A stretch of 53,605 nt of DNA from Saccharopolyspora oryzae (GTDB lineage: Bacteria > Actinomycetota > Actinomycetes > Mycobacteriales > Pseudonocardiaceae), in the NCBI RefSeq assembly GCF_027853915.1, contig NZ_JAQGLA010000046.1, positions 1 to 53,605 on the forward strand, written 5' to 3'. The first letter of the stretch is position 1; the number at the start of each line of letters is the position of its first letter. Positions 27,955-37,826 of this stretch are shown one piece after another. Below the pieces are notes generated by a model that saw only the letters and a program-made list of their open reading frames with translations, was not told the DNA's origin and did not search any database. Both the position numbers and the translations under genes were made by a program.

Positions 27955-30005
27955 GCCGTCCCCGCCTGGAAGTTCTCCGCGGTCGGCGAGGCGTTCTCGC
28001 GGCGCTGCACCCAGTCGACCAGCGCGTTGACCGCGGTGTCCACCGGCACCCCGTTGATCTGGGTGCCGTCGCGGAACCGGAACGACACCGCGTCGGCCTC
28101 CACGTCCTTGCCGCCGGCCAGCAGCAGGAACGGCACCTTCTGCGTGGTGTGGTTGCGGATCTTCTTCTGCATCCGGTCGTCGCTGGTGTCGATGTCGACG
28201 CGGATCCCCTTGTCGCGCAATGACTTCGCCACCCGCTGCAGGTGCTCGACGTGCTCGTCGGCGATCGGGATGCCGACCGCTTGCACCGGCGCGAGCCAGG
28301 CCGGGAAGGCGCCGGCGTAGTGCTCGGTGAGCACGCCGAAGAACCGCTCGATGGAGCCGAACAGCGCCCGGTGGATCTTGATCGGCCGCTGCTTGCTGCC
28401 GTCCGGCGAGGTGTACTCGAGGTTGAACCGCTCCGGCAGGTGGTAGTCGACCTGGATGGTCGACATCTGCCAGCTGCGGCCCAGCGCGTCCTTGGCCTGC
28501 ACCGAGATCTTCGGGCCGTAGAAGGCGGCGCCGCCCGGGTCCGGCACCAGCTCGAGGCCGGAGTCCTCGGCCGCGCTGCGCAGCGCCTCGGTGGCGACCT
28601 CCCAGCTCTCGTCGTCGCCGACGTACTTCTCCTCGTTGCGGGTCGACAGCTCGAGGTAGAAGTCGTCCAGGCCGTAGTCGCGCAGCAGGTCCAGCACGAA
28701 GCCCAGCAGCGACTTCAGCTCGTCCTGCAGCTGGTCGGGCGTGCAGTAGATGTGCGCGTCGTCCTGCGTCATGCCGCGCACGCGGGTCAGGCCGTGCACC
28801 ACGCCGGACTTCTCGTACCGGTAGACCGACCCGAACTCGAACAGCCGCAGCGGCAGCTCCCGGTAGGAGCGGCCGCGGGAGCGGAAGATCAGGTTGTGGA
28901 ACGGGCAGTTCATCGGCTTGAGGTAGTAGTCGACGCCCGGCTTGCGCAGCTCACCGTTGGCGTCGCGCTCCTCGTCGAGGTGCATCGCCGGGAACATGCC
29001 GTCCTGGTACCAGTCGAGGTGACCGGAGGTCTTGAACAGCGTGTCCTTGGTGACGTGCGGGGTGTTGACGAACTCGTAGCCGGCCTGCTCGTGCCGCTTG
29101 CGGGAGTAGTCCTCCAGCTCGCGGCGGATGATGCCGCCCTTGGGGTGGAACACCGGCAGCCCGGAACCGATCTCCTCCGGGAAGGAGAACAGGTCGAGCT
29201 CGGCGCCGAGCCTGCGGTGGTCGCGGCGCTCGGCCTCGGCCAGCAGCTCCAGGTGCTCCTCGAGCTTGTCCTTGGACTCCCAGGCGGTGCCGTAGATCCG
29301 CTGCAGCTGCTGGTTGTTCTGGTTGCCCCGCCAGTACGCGGCGGCCACCCGCATCAGCTTGAACGCCGGGATGAACCGGGTGTGCGGCACGTGCGGGCCG
29401 CGGCACAGGTCGCCCCAGACGACCTCGCCGTGCCGGTCGATGTTGTCGTAGACGGTCAGCTCGCCGCCGCCGACCTCCATCACCTCGCTGGTGTCCACAT
29501 CGGACTTGAGGTCGACCAGCTCCAGCTTGTACGGCTCGTCTGCCAGCTCCTCCTTGGCGGCCTCGACCGAGTCCAGGCGGCGGCGGGAGAACTTCTGCCC
29601 GGACTTGATGATCTGCTTCATGCGCTTCTCCAGCGCCTGCAGGTCCTCCGGGGTGAACGGGCGGTCCACGTCGAAGTCGTAGTAGAAGCCGTCCTTGACC
29701 GGCGGGCCGATGCCCAGCTTCGCGTCCGGGAACAGGTTCTGCACCGCCTGCGCGAGCACGTGCGCGGCGGAGTGGCGGATGACGCTGCGGCCTTCCTCGG
29801 TGTCGGCGGCGACCGCCTCCACCTCGACGTCGGACTCCGGCGCCCAAGCCAGGTCGCGCAGGGCGCCCTCGGCGTCGCGGACCACCACGACGGCGTCCGG
29901 GCCCTTGGACGGCAGCCCGGCCTCGGCCACGGCCGCACCCGCGGTAGTGCCCGCCGGAACCTTCACCCGGAGAGCTTGCTGGGCTTGGGAAGGCTGTACG
30001 GACAC
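27951..30005 (-). CDS. thrS: Threonine--tRNA ligase
   Basis: 684 residues from the GTG at 30005, with GAGGAG upstream. Domains: TGS (about 1-65), second N-terminal editing domain with [11 protein letters not shown] (HxxxH), class II catalytic core with zinc ligands in MNCPFHN, DDAHIYC and [10 protein letters not shown], motif 2 [19 protein letters not shown], and a C-terminal anticodon domain ([14 protein letters not shown]). Cytoplasmic. It leads the thrS-HIT unit; in most relatives pgsA continues the operon, but here it is separated by the YceI gene. Confidence 0.97.
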   Translation of the reverse strand: MSVQPSQAQQALRVKVPAGTTAGAAVAEAGLPSKGPDAVVVVRDAEGALRDLAWAPESDVEVEAVAADTEEGRSVIRHSAAHVLAQAVQNLFPDAKLGIGPPVKDGFYYDFDVDRPFTPEDLQALEKRMKQIIKSGQKFSRRRLDSVEAAKEELADEPYKLELVDLKSDVDTSEVMEVGGGELTVYDNIDRHGEVVWGDLCRGPHVPHTRFIPAFKLMRVAAAYWRGNQNNQQLQRIYGTAWESKDKLEEHLELLAEAERRDHRRLGAELDLFSFPEEIGSGLPVFHPKGGIIRRELEDYSRKRHEQAGYEFVNTPHVTKDTLFKTSGHLDWYQDGMFPAMHLDEERDANGELRKPGVDYYLKPMNCPFHNLIFRSRGRSYRELPLRLFEFGSVYRYEKSGVVHGLTRVRGMTQDDAHIYCTPDQLQDELKSLLGFVLDLLRDYGLDDFYLELSTRNEEKYVGDDESWEVATEALRSAAEDSGLELVPDPGGAAFYGPKISVQAKDALGRSWQMSTIQVDYHLPERFNLEYTSPDGSKQRPIKIHRALFGSIERFFGVLTEHYAGAFPAWLAPVQAVGIPIADEHVEHLQRVAKSLRDKGIRVDIDTSDDRMQKKIRNHTTQKVPFLLLAGGKDVEADAVSFRFRDGTQINGVPVDTAVNALVDWVQRRENASPTAENFQAGTA

Positions 30006-30108
30006 GATCACTCCTCGGCTGGGCCGGTCCTCCGACCGGCGCGGACACGCTTCGCATCCCGATGCTATCGGCTGGTCGCGGACTGTTTCCGGCCGCCACC
30101 TGCCCACG

Positions 30109-32220
30109 TCAGCCGGACTGCTCCTGGATGAGTTCGGCCAGCTCCGACGCCGAGACCAGACCGCCGGTGAACGGCCCCATCGCCAGCGACACCCCGAGTT
30201 CGTGCAGGCGCTGGGCCTGCAGCTCGTCGCGCACGCCGGCCGCACTGACCGGCAGGCCCAGCAGCTCGGCCGCGCCGCACGCGGCCACCACGAGGTGCCG
30301 GTCCAGCGGGGCGGGGCCTTCGGGGGCCACGAAGCTGTCCAGGTGCGAGCCCTCGATGCGCGCCATCCCCAGCGGCAGGCCCTTCAGCCGCGGCATCCGG
30401 GCGTAGTCCTCGCCGAACTCGTAGACGCACAGCCGCAGCCCCATGTCGGAGAAGATCTCCAGCGTGTCCACCGCGTCGCCCTGGCCGTCGAACAGCGTGG
30501 ACTCGGGCAGCCCGACCGCCAGCTTGTCGGGCGGCATCCCGGTCTTGCGCAGGATGCGGTGCACGTCGGCGATCAGCTCCGGGTCGCGGGTGTGCCGCGG
30601 CGACAGGCGCACTGCCGCGATCGGCGCTTTCGGGCCCAGCAGGTCCACCCAGCGCGCGGCGTGCTCGCACACCTGCTCCAGCGCCCAGCTGCCGAGCCGG
30701 GTGATCAGCCCGGTCTCCTCGGCCAGCTCCAGGAACCTGTCCTCACCCAGCTCGCCGAACTCCGGGTGGTCCCAGCGGATGTTGGCGGCGCCCCCGACGA
30801 AACGTCCGCTCGCCAGTTCGATGATGGGTTCGTACTCGACGAACAGCTCGTACTGCTCGATCGCGGCGGGCAGCTCGGCGGAGAGCCGGAACCGGTCCCG
30901 CGTCGCCGCGTTGCGCTCCGAGTCGTACAGCAGCCACTGGGCCCGGCCGTCCTGCTTGGCCCGGTAGAGGGTGATGTCGGCGTCGCGCAGCAGCGACTCG
31001 GCGTCGGTCTCGACGACCGGGCACTCCACGATCCCGACGCTGGCCGAGGCGCGGAGCTCGTGCGCGCCGATGCGCACGGGGCTGGTGATCTCGGACAGCA
31101 GGTCCTCGACCATGGCCACCAGGTCCGCGGCACCGGTCGAGTCGGGCACCAGGACGACGAACTCGTCACCGCCCATCCGCGCGGCCAGCGCCCCGCTCGC
31201 CGCTGCCTGCAGCCGCTGGGCGACGGTGCGCAGCAGCTGGTCGCCGATCGGGTGGCCGAGGCTGTCGTTGACCGCCTTGAACCCGTCCAGGTCGAAGTAG
31301 CAGAGCCCGACCCGCCGTCCGGGGCGGGTTTCCTCCAGCGCCTTGTCCAGGCTGGTCTGCAGCTGGGTCCGGTTCGCCAGGCCGGTCAGCGGGTCGTGCA
31401 CGGCCTGGCGGCGGAACTGCTCCTGGAGCATGTGCCGGTCGGTGATGTCCTCGTAGAGCACCACCTGGTAGTCCGGTTCGCCTTGCGAGTCGCGGACCAG
31501 CGACGCCGACAGCTGGGTCCAGGTGTGCGAGCCGTCCGGGGCGGTGAACCGGGTGTCCAGCTGGTACTGGTCGTTGCTCGCACCGATCAGGCCGTCGTTG
31601 GCGGCGCGCAGGTCCCCCACCCACTCGGCGTCGGCGAGCTCGAAGATGGTGCTGCCGAGCAGTTCGGCGTCGCTGCGCCGGAAGATCCGCCGCATCGCGG
31701 CGTTGGTCTCGTCGATGCTGCCGTCCAACCGGACGATCGCGATGCCCGTCGCGGACGAGGCGACCACCGCGCGGGACCGCGCTTCGCTGGCTCGCAGGGC
31801 CTCCTCCGCAGTGTCGCGGGCCTCCGTGACCGCGCGCTGGATCACCTCCTGCTCGCCCAGGGTCTGCTCGCGCAGCGCCCCGGCGTAGCCCGCGGCCAGC
31901 TCGCCGAGCACCTCGATCAGCCGGGCCGGGGCGACGTCGCGAACCGCGGGCAGCGCGGTCGCCAGGTGCTGCAGCGTGCCGGACAGCGCTTCGGCGTTGG
32001 TGAAGTGCACGTCGACCAGCCGCCGACCGACGTCGACGGCGGACTCCAGCGGTCCCCCGTCGAGCGCGGCCAGCACGTCGTCCAGGCACTTCGCCAGGAA
32101 GGTCTCGACTTCGGGACGCCCCATCGCGACGTAGCTGGTGTTGATGACCCGGCGGGTCCACTCCTTGACCAGCTCCTCGTGCTCGGGCGCTCCGTCGTCC
32201 GGATCGGGCATCGACGTCAC
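30109..32220 (-). CDS. PAS-GGDEF diguanylate cyclase with degenerate EAL domain
   Basis: 703 residues; the GTG overlaps the methyltransferase stop by 4 bp (an ATG at 32211 is also possible). A helical N-terminus (1-145) is followed by PAS/PAC (145-265), GGDEF (about 272-430) and an EAL-like domain (about 445-703). The cyclase motif MGGDEF (349-354) and [11 protein letters not shown] are intact, so c-di-GMP synthesis is plausible; no RxxD inhibitory site is seen. In the EAL domain the signature is AAN (478-480) in place of EAL, and the metal-binding DDFG is YEFG. It is therefore probably non-catalytic and may bind ligand. No membrane segment. Confidence 0.93.
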   Translation of the reverse strand: MTSMPDPDDGAPEHEELVKEWTRRVINTSYVAMGRPEVETFLAKCLDDVLAALDGGPLESAVDVGRRLVDVHFTNAEALSGTLQHLATALPAVRDVAPARLIEVLGELAAGYAGALREQTLGEQEVIQRAVTEARDTAEEALRASEARSRAVVASSATGIAIVRLDGSIDETNAAMRRIFRRSDAELLGSTIFELADAEWVGDLRAANDGLIGASNDQYQLDTRFTAPDGSHTWTQLSASLVRDSQGEPDYQVVLYEDITDRHMLQEQFRRQAVHDPLTGLANRTQLQTSLDKALEETRPGRRVGLCYFDLDGFKAVNDSLGHPIGDQLLRTVAQRLQAAASGALAARMGGDEFVVLVPDSTGAADLVAMVEDLLSEITSPVRIGAHELRASASVGIVECPVVETDAESLLRDADITLYRAKQDGRAQWLLYDSERNAATRDRFRLSAELPAAIEQYELFVEYEPIIELASGRFVGGAANIRWDHPEFGELGEDRFLELAEETGLITRLGSWALEQVCEHAARWVDLLGPKAPIAAVRLSPRHTRDPELIADVHRILRKTGMPPDKLAVGLPESTLFDGQGDAVDTLEIFSDMGLRLCVYEFGEDYARMPRLKGLPLGMARIEGSHLDSFVAPEGPAPLDRHLVVAACGAAELLGLPVSAAGVRDELQAQRLHELGVSLAMGPFTGGLVSASELAELIQEQSG

Positions 32221-33026
32221 GCCTTGCGCCCGACGGCGCCGTAGACGATCGACCGCTCCGGGTTCTCCCAGGCGTCCTCCGGGGTGTCCGGCCGCCAGTT
32301 CGGCACGTAGACCACGCCCGGCTCGACGATCTCGAAGTCGTCGATCATCTCGGCGACCTCGTCGCGGGTGCGCAGCGTGACCGGGTTGGAGCTGCTCTCG
32401 TACAGCTTCACCAGGCCCTGCACGCCCTCCGGGTAGTGGTCACCGGTGACGTGGGAGAAGCCGAGGTAGCTGCCTGCGGGCAGCCGCTCGTAGTAGCGGC
32501 GGATCACGTCGCGGGGCTTCTTGCTCTCCGGCACGAAGTGCACCAGCGCGACCATCATGACCGCGATCGGCTGCGAGAAGTCGAGCATCGCCTGGGTTTC
32601 CGGCGCGTCCAGGACGTCTTCGACGTCGAGGAGGTCGGCTTGCACGACGGTGGCCCGCTCGTTGTCGCCCAGGATGGTGCGGCTGTGCGCGACCGCGACC
32701 GGCTCGTTGTCCACGTAGACCACGCGGGCCTCCGGGTCGACGGCGTGGACGATCTCGTGCACGTTGCCCGCGGTCGGGATCCCGGACCCGATGTCCAGGA
32801 ACTGCCGGATGCCCTGGTCCAGGCAGTAGCGCACCGCGCGCCGCAGGAAGGCCCGGTTGTTCACCGCGACCTCCTGGACGTTGGGCACCACCTTCATGAC
32901 CTGGCGCCCGAGCTCGCGATCGGCTTCGAAGTTGTGCGCGCCGCCCAAGTAGAAGTCGTAGCACCTGGCCGCGCTGGGCTTCGCCAGGTCGACGCCTTCG
33001 GGGATCCAGTCCGGCCGCTCCTGCAT
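32217..33026 (-). CDS. SAM-dependent methyltransferase (PF04672/DUF574 family)
   Basis: 269 residues from the ATG at 33026, with GGAGG 9 nt upstream. The family start WIPEGVDLAKPSAARCYDFYLGGAHNFEADRE and the SAM motif FLDIGSGIPTAGNVHEI are clear. This family is greatly expanded in actinomycetes and mostly uncharacterised. It forms an operon with the GGDEF protein (4-bp overlap); a link between the two functions is speculative. Confidence 0.9.
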   Translation of the reverse strand: MQERPDWIPEGVDLAKPSAARCYDFYLGGAHNFEADRELGRQVMKVVPNVQEVAVNNRAFLRRAVRYCLDQGIRQFLDIGSGIPTAGNVHEIVHAVDPEARVVYVDNEPVAVAHSRTILGDNERATVVQADLLDVEDVLDAPETQAMLDFSQPIAVMMVALVHFVPESKKPRDVIRRYYERLPAGSYLGFSHVTGDHYPEGVQGLVKLYESSSNPVTLRTRDEVAEMIDDFEIVEPGVVYVPNWRPDTPEDAWENPERSIVYGAVGRKA

Positions 33027-33346
33027 CTCGCTAGACCTCCAGCCGTTGGTCCGCCCGGCCACCGAGGTCGTCTCTGCATCGAAGGGTCCACCGCGACCGG
33101 AACGTTGATCACACGTTGATCAGGCGGAGATCCTACTGTCACCCGGCGCACCGAGTCACGCACTCAGAGTGGGCACCCGGGAGAACCCGGTCCGGGTATG
33201 AGCATTGTCACCGCCCGCATGGCGGGATCGGGGGTAAGGGGTACCTAAGCTTGAAGGGTCTTGGTGGACGTCCACCAGGCCCACTCGTGATGGGCCAGTC
33301 AGCGAGCACTCCGGGTCGAGGACCGTTCGGGGTAGGAGGAGATGGA
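33027..33346. promoter_or_regulatory. Divergent promoter region upstream of fprA
   Basis: 320 bp with no gene. It holds a perfect 16-bp palindrome TGGTGGACGTCCACCA at 33262-33277, followed at once by GGCCCA(7 nt)TGGGCC at 33278-33296. Both lie 50-85 bp before the fprA start, where an operator or early transcript would be. Confidence 0.5.
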
Positions 33347-34696
33347 ATGACTCGCCCACTGCGGGTAGCGATCGTCGGCGCCGGACCGGCCGGTGTGTAC
33401 GCGGCCGACATCCTGACCAAGTCCGAGACCCCGGTCGAGATCGACCTGCTGGACCGGATGCCCGCGCCCTACGGTCTGATCCGCTACGGCGTGGCCCCCG
33501 ACCACCCCCGCATCAAGGGCATCGTCAGCGCCCTGCACCGGGTGCTGGAGAAGCCGGAGATCCGCTTCCTCGGGCACATCGACTACGGCGTGGACCTCAA
33601 GCTGGACGACCTGCGGCACCACTACGACGCGGTCATCTTCGCCACCGGCGCGGACAAGGACCGCCCGCTGGACATCCCGGGCATCGACCTGCCGCACAGC
33701 TACGGCGCCGCCGACTTCGTCTACTGGTACGACGGCTACCCGGAGGCCCCGCGCGACTGGACGCTGGACGGGCAGCACGTCGCGGTGATCGGCGCCGGCA
33801 ACGTGGCGCTCGACGTCGCCCGCGTGCTGGCCAAGCAGGCCGACGACCTGCTGAGCACCGAGATCCCGGACAACGTGCACCGCGGCTTGAAGGCCTCGCA
33901 GGTCACCGACGTGCACCTGTTCGCCCGGCGCGGTCCGGCGCAGGCCAAGTTCACCCCGCTGGAGCTGCGCGAGCTCGACCACCAGGACGACGTCGAGATC
34001 ATCGTGCACCCCGAGGGCTTCGAGCTCGACGAGGCCAGCGAGGAGGCGATCCGCACCAACAACCAGGTGAAGACGATCGTCAAGACGCTGCAGGACTGGG
34101 CGCTGCGCGACCCGAAGAACGACACCGCGCGACGCCTGCACCTGCACTTCCTGCGCGCGCCGGTCGAGGTGCAGGGCACCGACCGCGTCGAGGGCTTCAA
34201 GGTCGAGGTCATGGAGCTCACCGGCGACGGCAACGTGCGCGGCACGGGCGAGTACGAGACCTACCCGGCGCAGCAGGTCTACCGCGCGGTGGGCTACCTG
34301 AGCTCGCCGCTGGCCGACATCCCGTTCGACCACGCCGCCGGCGTGGTGCCCAACGAGGGCGGCCGGGTGCTGGACCTGGACGGCGAGCACATGCCCGGCG
34401 TCTACACCACGGGCTGGATCAAGCGCGGTCCGGTGGGCCTGATCGGCCACACCAAGGGCGACGCGCTGGAGACGATCAACAACCTGCTCGCCGACCTGGA
34501 GTCGATGCCGCAGGCCGAGGAGCCGTCGAGCGACAGCATCCTGCGGCTGCTCGAGGAGCGCGGCGTGGAGTACACGACGTGGGAGGGCTGGGGTCGCCTG
34601 GACGCCCACGAGAAGGCGCTGGGCGAGGCCCAGGGCCGCGAGCGCATCAAGGTCGTGCCGCGCGACGAGATGGTGCAGATCTCCCGCGCGGAGTGA
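33347..34696 (+). CDS. fprA: Ferredoxin/flavodoxin-NADP+ reductase, FprA type
   Basis: 449 residues from the ATG at 33347 behind GGAGGAG. An FAD-binding IVGAGPAGVYAADIL, then RYGVAPDHPRIKGIV, a second nucleotide motif VIGAGNVALDVARVL for NADP(H), and the C-terminal YTTGWIKRGPVGLIGHTKGDA are those of adrenodoxin-reductase-like FprA. It transfers electrons between NADPH and ferredoxins, for example for cytochromes P450; the partner is not in the window. Confidence 0.94.
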   Translation: MTRPLRVAIVGAGPAGVYAADILTKSETPVEIDLLDRMPAPYGLIRYGVAPDHPRIKGIVSALHRVLEKPEIRFLGHIDYGVDLKLDDLRHHYDAVIFATGADKDRPLDIPGIDLPHSYGAADFVYWYDGYPEAPRDWTLDGQHVAVIGAGNVALDVARVLAKQADDLLSTEIPDNVHRGLKASQVTDVHLFARRGPAQAKFTPLELRELDHQDDVEIIVHPEGFELDEASEEAIRTNNQVKTIVKTLQDWALRDPKNDTARRLHLHFLRAPVEVQGTDRVEGFKVEVMELTGDGNVRGTGEYETYPAQQVYRAVGYLSSPLADIPFDHAAGVVPNEGGRVLDLDGEHMPGVYTTGWIKRGPVGLIGHTKGDALETINNLLADLESMPQAEEPSSDSILRLLEERGVEYTTWEGWGRLDAHEKALGEAQGRERIKVVPRDEMVQISRAE

Positions 34697-34707
34697 CTTT
34701 TTCCCAC

Positions 34708-34751
34708 CGAAGGGCACCTTCCGAGCAAACCCGCTCAGAAGGTGCCCTTCG
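34708..34751 (+). terminator. Hairpin terminator after fprA
   Basis: 13-bp perfect stem CGAAGGGCACCTT/AAGGTGCCCTTCG with an inner GAGC/GCTC helix, 11 bp after the stop. It shares its left arm with the pdxS terminator. Confidence 0.8.
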
Positions 34752-34821
34752 TCCTACCGACGCCGGTCCCGCTGTCCTGCCACGCGTGTTGCGATCCGCA
34801 GGGCGCAAAGACCGCTCCTGA

Positions 34822-35751
34822 TCATGAGCCCGGAGGCCAGATCGCAGATTCGCGCCCCGGCGCATCTCGCAGATTCCAAGCTCTCTCGATTTGTTTCACT
34901 TGCGAGAAGTCGGCGCCTGCGATCGACTCGACTCCATCGAAACTCACATTTTCAAAATTGATCTTACCGAATTTGGCACCACGGAGATTCGCGCCCTTTA
35001 AATCCACACCACCGAGCACCGCGCGGTTCAAATTGGCGCCGACCAGGTCGGCATCTCTGAAATCAGCATCCTTCAGAAAAGCTCCGGTGAAGTCCACGCC
35101 GTTCAGTTTCGCGCCGACGAACTGCGCACCGTCGAAGCGGCACTCCTGGAATTCACTCCCCCCGAGGTCAGCACGGTTCCAGATCGTCCAGCGCGCGTAA
35201 CAACCCGTTGCGACCGTACCGCGCATCACCACATCCTTGAAAGCAACCCCATCAACTTTCATTCCGGGCAGAAAAAAGGAGCGCTGACCAGGACCGCCTT
35301 GGTCTTTCAAAGGGTCGCGTGCGCGGATCACTTCCGCCGCATCCTGCGTACCCTGGATCGCCACGTACCGGGTGATGGTACCCGTGAGTCCCTTGATCTC
35401 CTCAGCACCGAGCAGCCGGGGACTGCGGAGGTACCTCTCAACACTGGCGAGGATCACTTCCTGCATTTCGGGCTCTTCGCGCATGACGTCGCGCAACAGG
35501 CCGAAGCCCTCCGCCTGATCCCTGTCTTCCGAACTGTGAATCTTCCCGACAGCAGCGTTCACCACCTCCATTCGCTCCAGATCGACGCTATTTTTTTGCA
35601 ACCACAGCCCGCCTACCGTGGTCGCCGTTGCCGCGAGGTTCACGACCGTGGTCAGGACTACGCCCACGATCCAGCGCCGACTCGAATTGGCGGCACCACC
35701 CGGCTCATCGGGCACCGCCTGCGGGCCAGGCGAACTCGGAACATCAACCAT
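34822..35751 (-). CDS. Membrane-anchored pentapeptide-repeat protein
   Basis: 309 residues. A Pro-rich N-terminus is followed by one membrane helix (about 27-49), a helical domain (55-150) and about 16 pentapeptide repeats at roughly 185-270 (DFTGAFLKDADFRDADLVGANLNRAVLGG and so on), which fold as a right-handed beta-helix. The repeat domain should face the cytoplasm or exterior depending on topology, which I cannot decide. Base use is clearly richer in A/T than its neighbours, and the gene lies beside a gene remnant, suggesting transfer. Function unknown. Confidence 0.85.
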   Translation of the reverse strand: MVDVPSSPGPQAVPDEPGGAANSSRRWIVGVVLTTVVNLAATATTVGGLWLQKNSVDLERMEVVNAAVGKIHSSEDRDQAEGFGLLRDVMREEPEMQEVILASVERYLRSPRLLGAEEIKGLTGTITRYVAIQGTQDAAEVIRARDPLKDQGGPGQRSFFLPGMKVDGVAFKDVVMRGTVATGCYARWTIWNRADLGGSEFQECRFDGAQFVGAKLNGVDFTGAFLKDADFRDADLVGANLNRAVLGGVDLKGANLRGAKFGKINFENVSFDGVESIAGADFSQVKQIERAWNLRDAPGRESAIWPPGS

Positions 35752-35951
35752 GATCCGAGCTTGCCCACATGATCAGCACGCGACCACGATTTCCAATTGA
35801 TTAGCCCGAAAAGACGAATCGCTCCACCCTTTGAAAACCACCCAGCCGAACTGACCGGAATATTCCATCCAATCCGATCCCAGCTCCAGGTGCCGTTGAA
35901 AGCCCACGAGAAGGCACTCGCGATCTCCAAAGCCACGAGCACGTCGAAGTC

Positions 35952-35991
35952 GTGAGCGCGAAAGCCGGTTGGAGCCGGTTTTCGCACTCAC
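35952..35991. terminator. GTGAG-type hairpin at the end of a gene remnant
   Basis: Arms GTGAGCGCGAAA and TTTCGCACTCAC pair at 11 of 12 positions, with an inner CCGG...CCGG. It overlaps the stop codon (35988-35990) of the minus-strand remnant, as the 50099-50148 palindrome overlaps the stop of the PucR gene. Confidence 0.55.
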
Positions 35992-36136
35992 AACAGTCCG
36001 GACATGGGCCGCAGGCGGATCGCGTGTCCCCAGCTCGCCGTTGCGAGCAGGTCTCCGGTCCGGTCGATGATCACACCGCGGTGGCCTTCGAGGTTTCGAC
36101 GGCCAGGACGTCGCCGTCCGGGCTGAACTCGACCTT
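35988..36136 (-). pseudogene. Frameshifted C-terminal remnant of a WD40-like protein
   Basis: On the minus strand, one frame reads KVEFSPDGDVLAVETSKATAV then a stop. Shifting frame at that point gives IIDRTGDLLATASWGHAI...LRPMSGLL and a stop at 35988. Together they look like the last WD40/beta-propeller blades of a protein broken by a 1-2 nt indel. A TAA codon directly upstream of the first part shows that the rest is gone. A hairpin at the end supports this having been a real gene terminus. Confidence 0.5.
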
Positions 36137-36218
36137 GCTTTATGCCGAACGCTGTCCGGCCCGTCGGCACTCTGGACGTATTACGGTGTCGGGAGACGCC
36201 ACTCGCACCGCGCAAAGG

Positions 36219-37676
36219 ATGGGCACGTTGACCGCGATCCCGGACACCACCCGAGCCGAACTCGACACCGTCCTGCAGCGGGCGGCCGACGCCGCCGAGG
36301 CGTTCGGCGCACAGGCCCCCGCCGCCCGAGCCCGGCAGATCCGCGCGGTCGCCGACGCGCTCGACGCCGCGTCGGGCGAACTGGTCCCGCTGGCCATGGC
36401 CGAGTCCCACCTCGGGGAGGGTCGGCTGACCGGCGAGCTCAAGCGCACCACCTTCCAGCTGCGCCTGTTCGCCGAGGTCCTCGACGACGGCGGCTACCTC
36501 CAGGCCACTGTGGACGGCGCGGACGCCGACTTCCCCCTGGGCGCCAAGCCGGACCTGCGCCGCGTTCTGGTGCCGGTGGGTCCGGTGCTGGTGTTCGCCG
36601 CGAGCAACTTCCCGTTCGCGTTCTCCGTCGCCGGTGGCGACACCGCATCGGCGCTGGCCGCCGGGTGCCCGGTGGTGCTCAAGGCGCACCCGGGGCACCC
36701 GCAGCTGTCCGTGCGCACCGGCGAGATCATCACCGGCGCGCTGGCCGGATCCGGCGCTCCGGACGGGGCCTTCCAGGTGGTGCTGGGCTTCGAGACCGGA
36801 ACCGCGGCACTGCAGGACCCCCGGATCAAGGCGGCGGCGTTCACCGGCTCGGTCCCGGCAGGTCGCGCGCTGTTCGACATCGCCAACTCGCGCCCGACGC
36901 CGATCCCGTTCTTCGGCGAGCTGGGCAGCCTCAACCCCGTCTTCGCCACCCCCAACGCCGTCCGGGCCCGCGGCGAGGAGATCGCCAAGGGCTACGTGAC
37001 GTCCTACTCGGGCAACGCGGGCCAGCTGTGCACCAAGCCCGGACTGCTGTTCCTGCCCGCCGACCACGGCCTGGACGAGGTGCTGGCCGAGGAGTCCAAG
37101 GCGGTGGCGGCGCACAAGCTGCTCAACGAGCGCCTGCACGAGGGCTACTGCACCCGCCGCGAGGCGGTCACCGAAGTGCCGGGCGTGCGGGTGCTCGCCG
37201 AAGGCGGCATCGACGAAGGGGCGACGCCGACGCTGCTGACCACCGACGTCGACACGCTGCTGGCGAACCGGGAAGCCCTGCTGGAGGAGGTCTTCGGCCC
37301 GCTGTCCATCGTGGTCACCTACAGCTCCGAGGACGAAGCGCGCCGCGCGGCCGAGGCGTTCGAGGGCAACCTCACCGCGACCCTGCACGCCGAGGACGAC
37401 GACGCGGAGTTCGCCTCGAGCCTGGTCAGCCGCCTGCGCGACCGGGCAGGCCGACTCCTGTTCAACGGCTGGCCGACCGGGGTCGCGGTCTCCCCCGCGA
37501 TGCAGCACGGCGGCCCGTACCCGGCGACGACGGACGCCCGCTTCACCTCGGTGGGCACGGCCGCCATCGACCGCTTCCTCCGACCGGTGACCTACCAGAA
37601 CGTCCCGCAGAACCTCCTCCCGGAACCGCTCCAGGACGAAAACCCCTGGGGTGTCCCGCAGATCCGCCACGCGTGA
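36219..37676 (+). CDS. NADP-dependent aldehyde dehydrogenase (ketoglutarate semialdehyde type)
   Basis: 485 residues from the ATG at 36219; a TTG at 36228 has better spacing to AAAGG. The proline-rich cofactor segment VPVGPVLVFAASNFPFAFS, the catalytic Glu region PFFGELGSLNPVF and the nucleophile in NAGQLCTKPG are present. These features place it in the ALDH branch containing 2,5-dioxovalerate (alpha-ketoglutarate semialdehyde) and related NADP+ dehydrogenases. It is a single gene with its own terminator, so the pathway is not evident. Confidence 0.88.
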   Translation: MGTLTAIPDTTRAELDTVLQRAADAAEAFGAQAPAARARQIRAVADALDAASGELVPLAMAESHLGEGRLTGELKRTTFQLRLFAEVLDDGGYLQATVDGADADFPLGAKPDLRRVLVPVGPVLVFAASNFPFAFSVAGGDTASALAAGCPVVLKAHPGHPQLSVRTGEIITGALAGSGAPDGAFQVVLGFETGTAALQDPRIKAAAFTGSVPAGRALFDIANSRPTPIPFFGELGSLNPVFATPNAVRARGEEIAKGYVTSYSGNAGQLCTKPGLLFLPADHGLDEVLAEESKAVAAHKLLNERLHEGYCTRREAVTEVPGVRVLAEGGIDEGATPTLLTTDVDTLLANREALLEEVFGPLSIVVTYSSEDEARRAAEAFEGNLTATLHAEDDDAEFASSLVSRLRDRAGRLLFNGWPTGVAVSPAMQHGGPYPATTDARFTSVGTAAIDRFLRPVTYQNVPQNLLPEPLQDENPWGVPQIRHA

Positions 37677-37683
37677 CCTGAAT

Positions 37684-37720
37684 CGCGAAGAGCGCCGTTC
37701 GCCGGACGGCGCTCTTCGCG
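37684..37720 (+). terminator. Hairpin terminator after the aldehyde dehydrogenase
   Basis: 14-bp perfect stem CGCGAAGAGCGCCG/CGGCGCTCTTCGCG with a 9-nt loop, 8 bp after the stop. Confidence 0.85.
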
Positions 37721-37774
37721 TTCAGCGCTCGATCCGGTACGTGATGACGAGCGAAGCCGACCGCGCCGAGAGCT

Positions 37775-37803
37775 GATTGCACTTTGCAATCGGATGATTG
37801 GCA
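37775..37803. promoter_or_regulatory. Candidate HxlR operator
   Basis: GATTGCA-CTT-TGCAATC (perfect 7-bp arms, 37775-37791) overlaps a second imperfect repeat TGCAATC(GGAT)GATTGGCA (37785-37803). It is placed 24 bp before the HxlR start and fits autoregulation by a winged-helix dimer. Confidence 0.5.
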
Positions 37804-37826
37804 ATGCGGCTCCAACCGGAGGCATA

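Noticed and set aside
35773..35991. 72-codon minus-strand frame in the low-GC patch
   Set aside because: No ribosome site and no recognisable domain. It overlaps the remnant's terminator hairpin and probably reflects decayed DNA.
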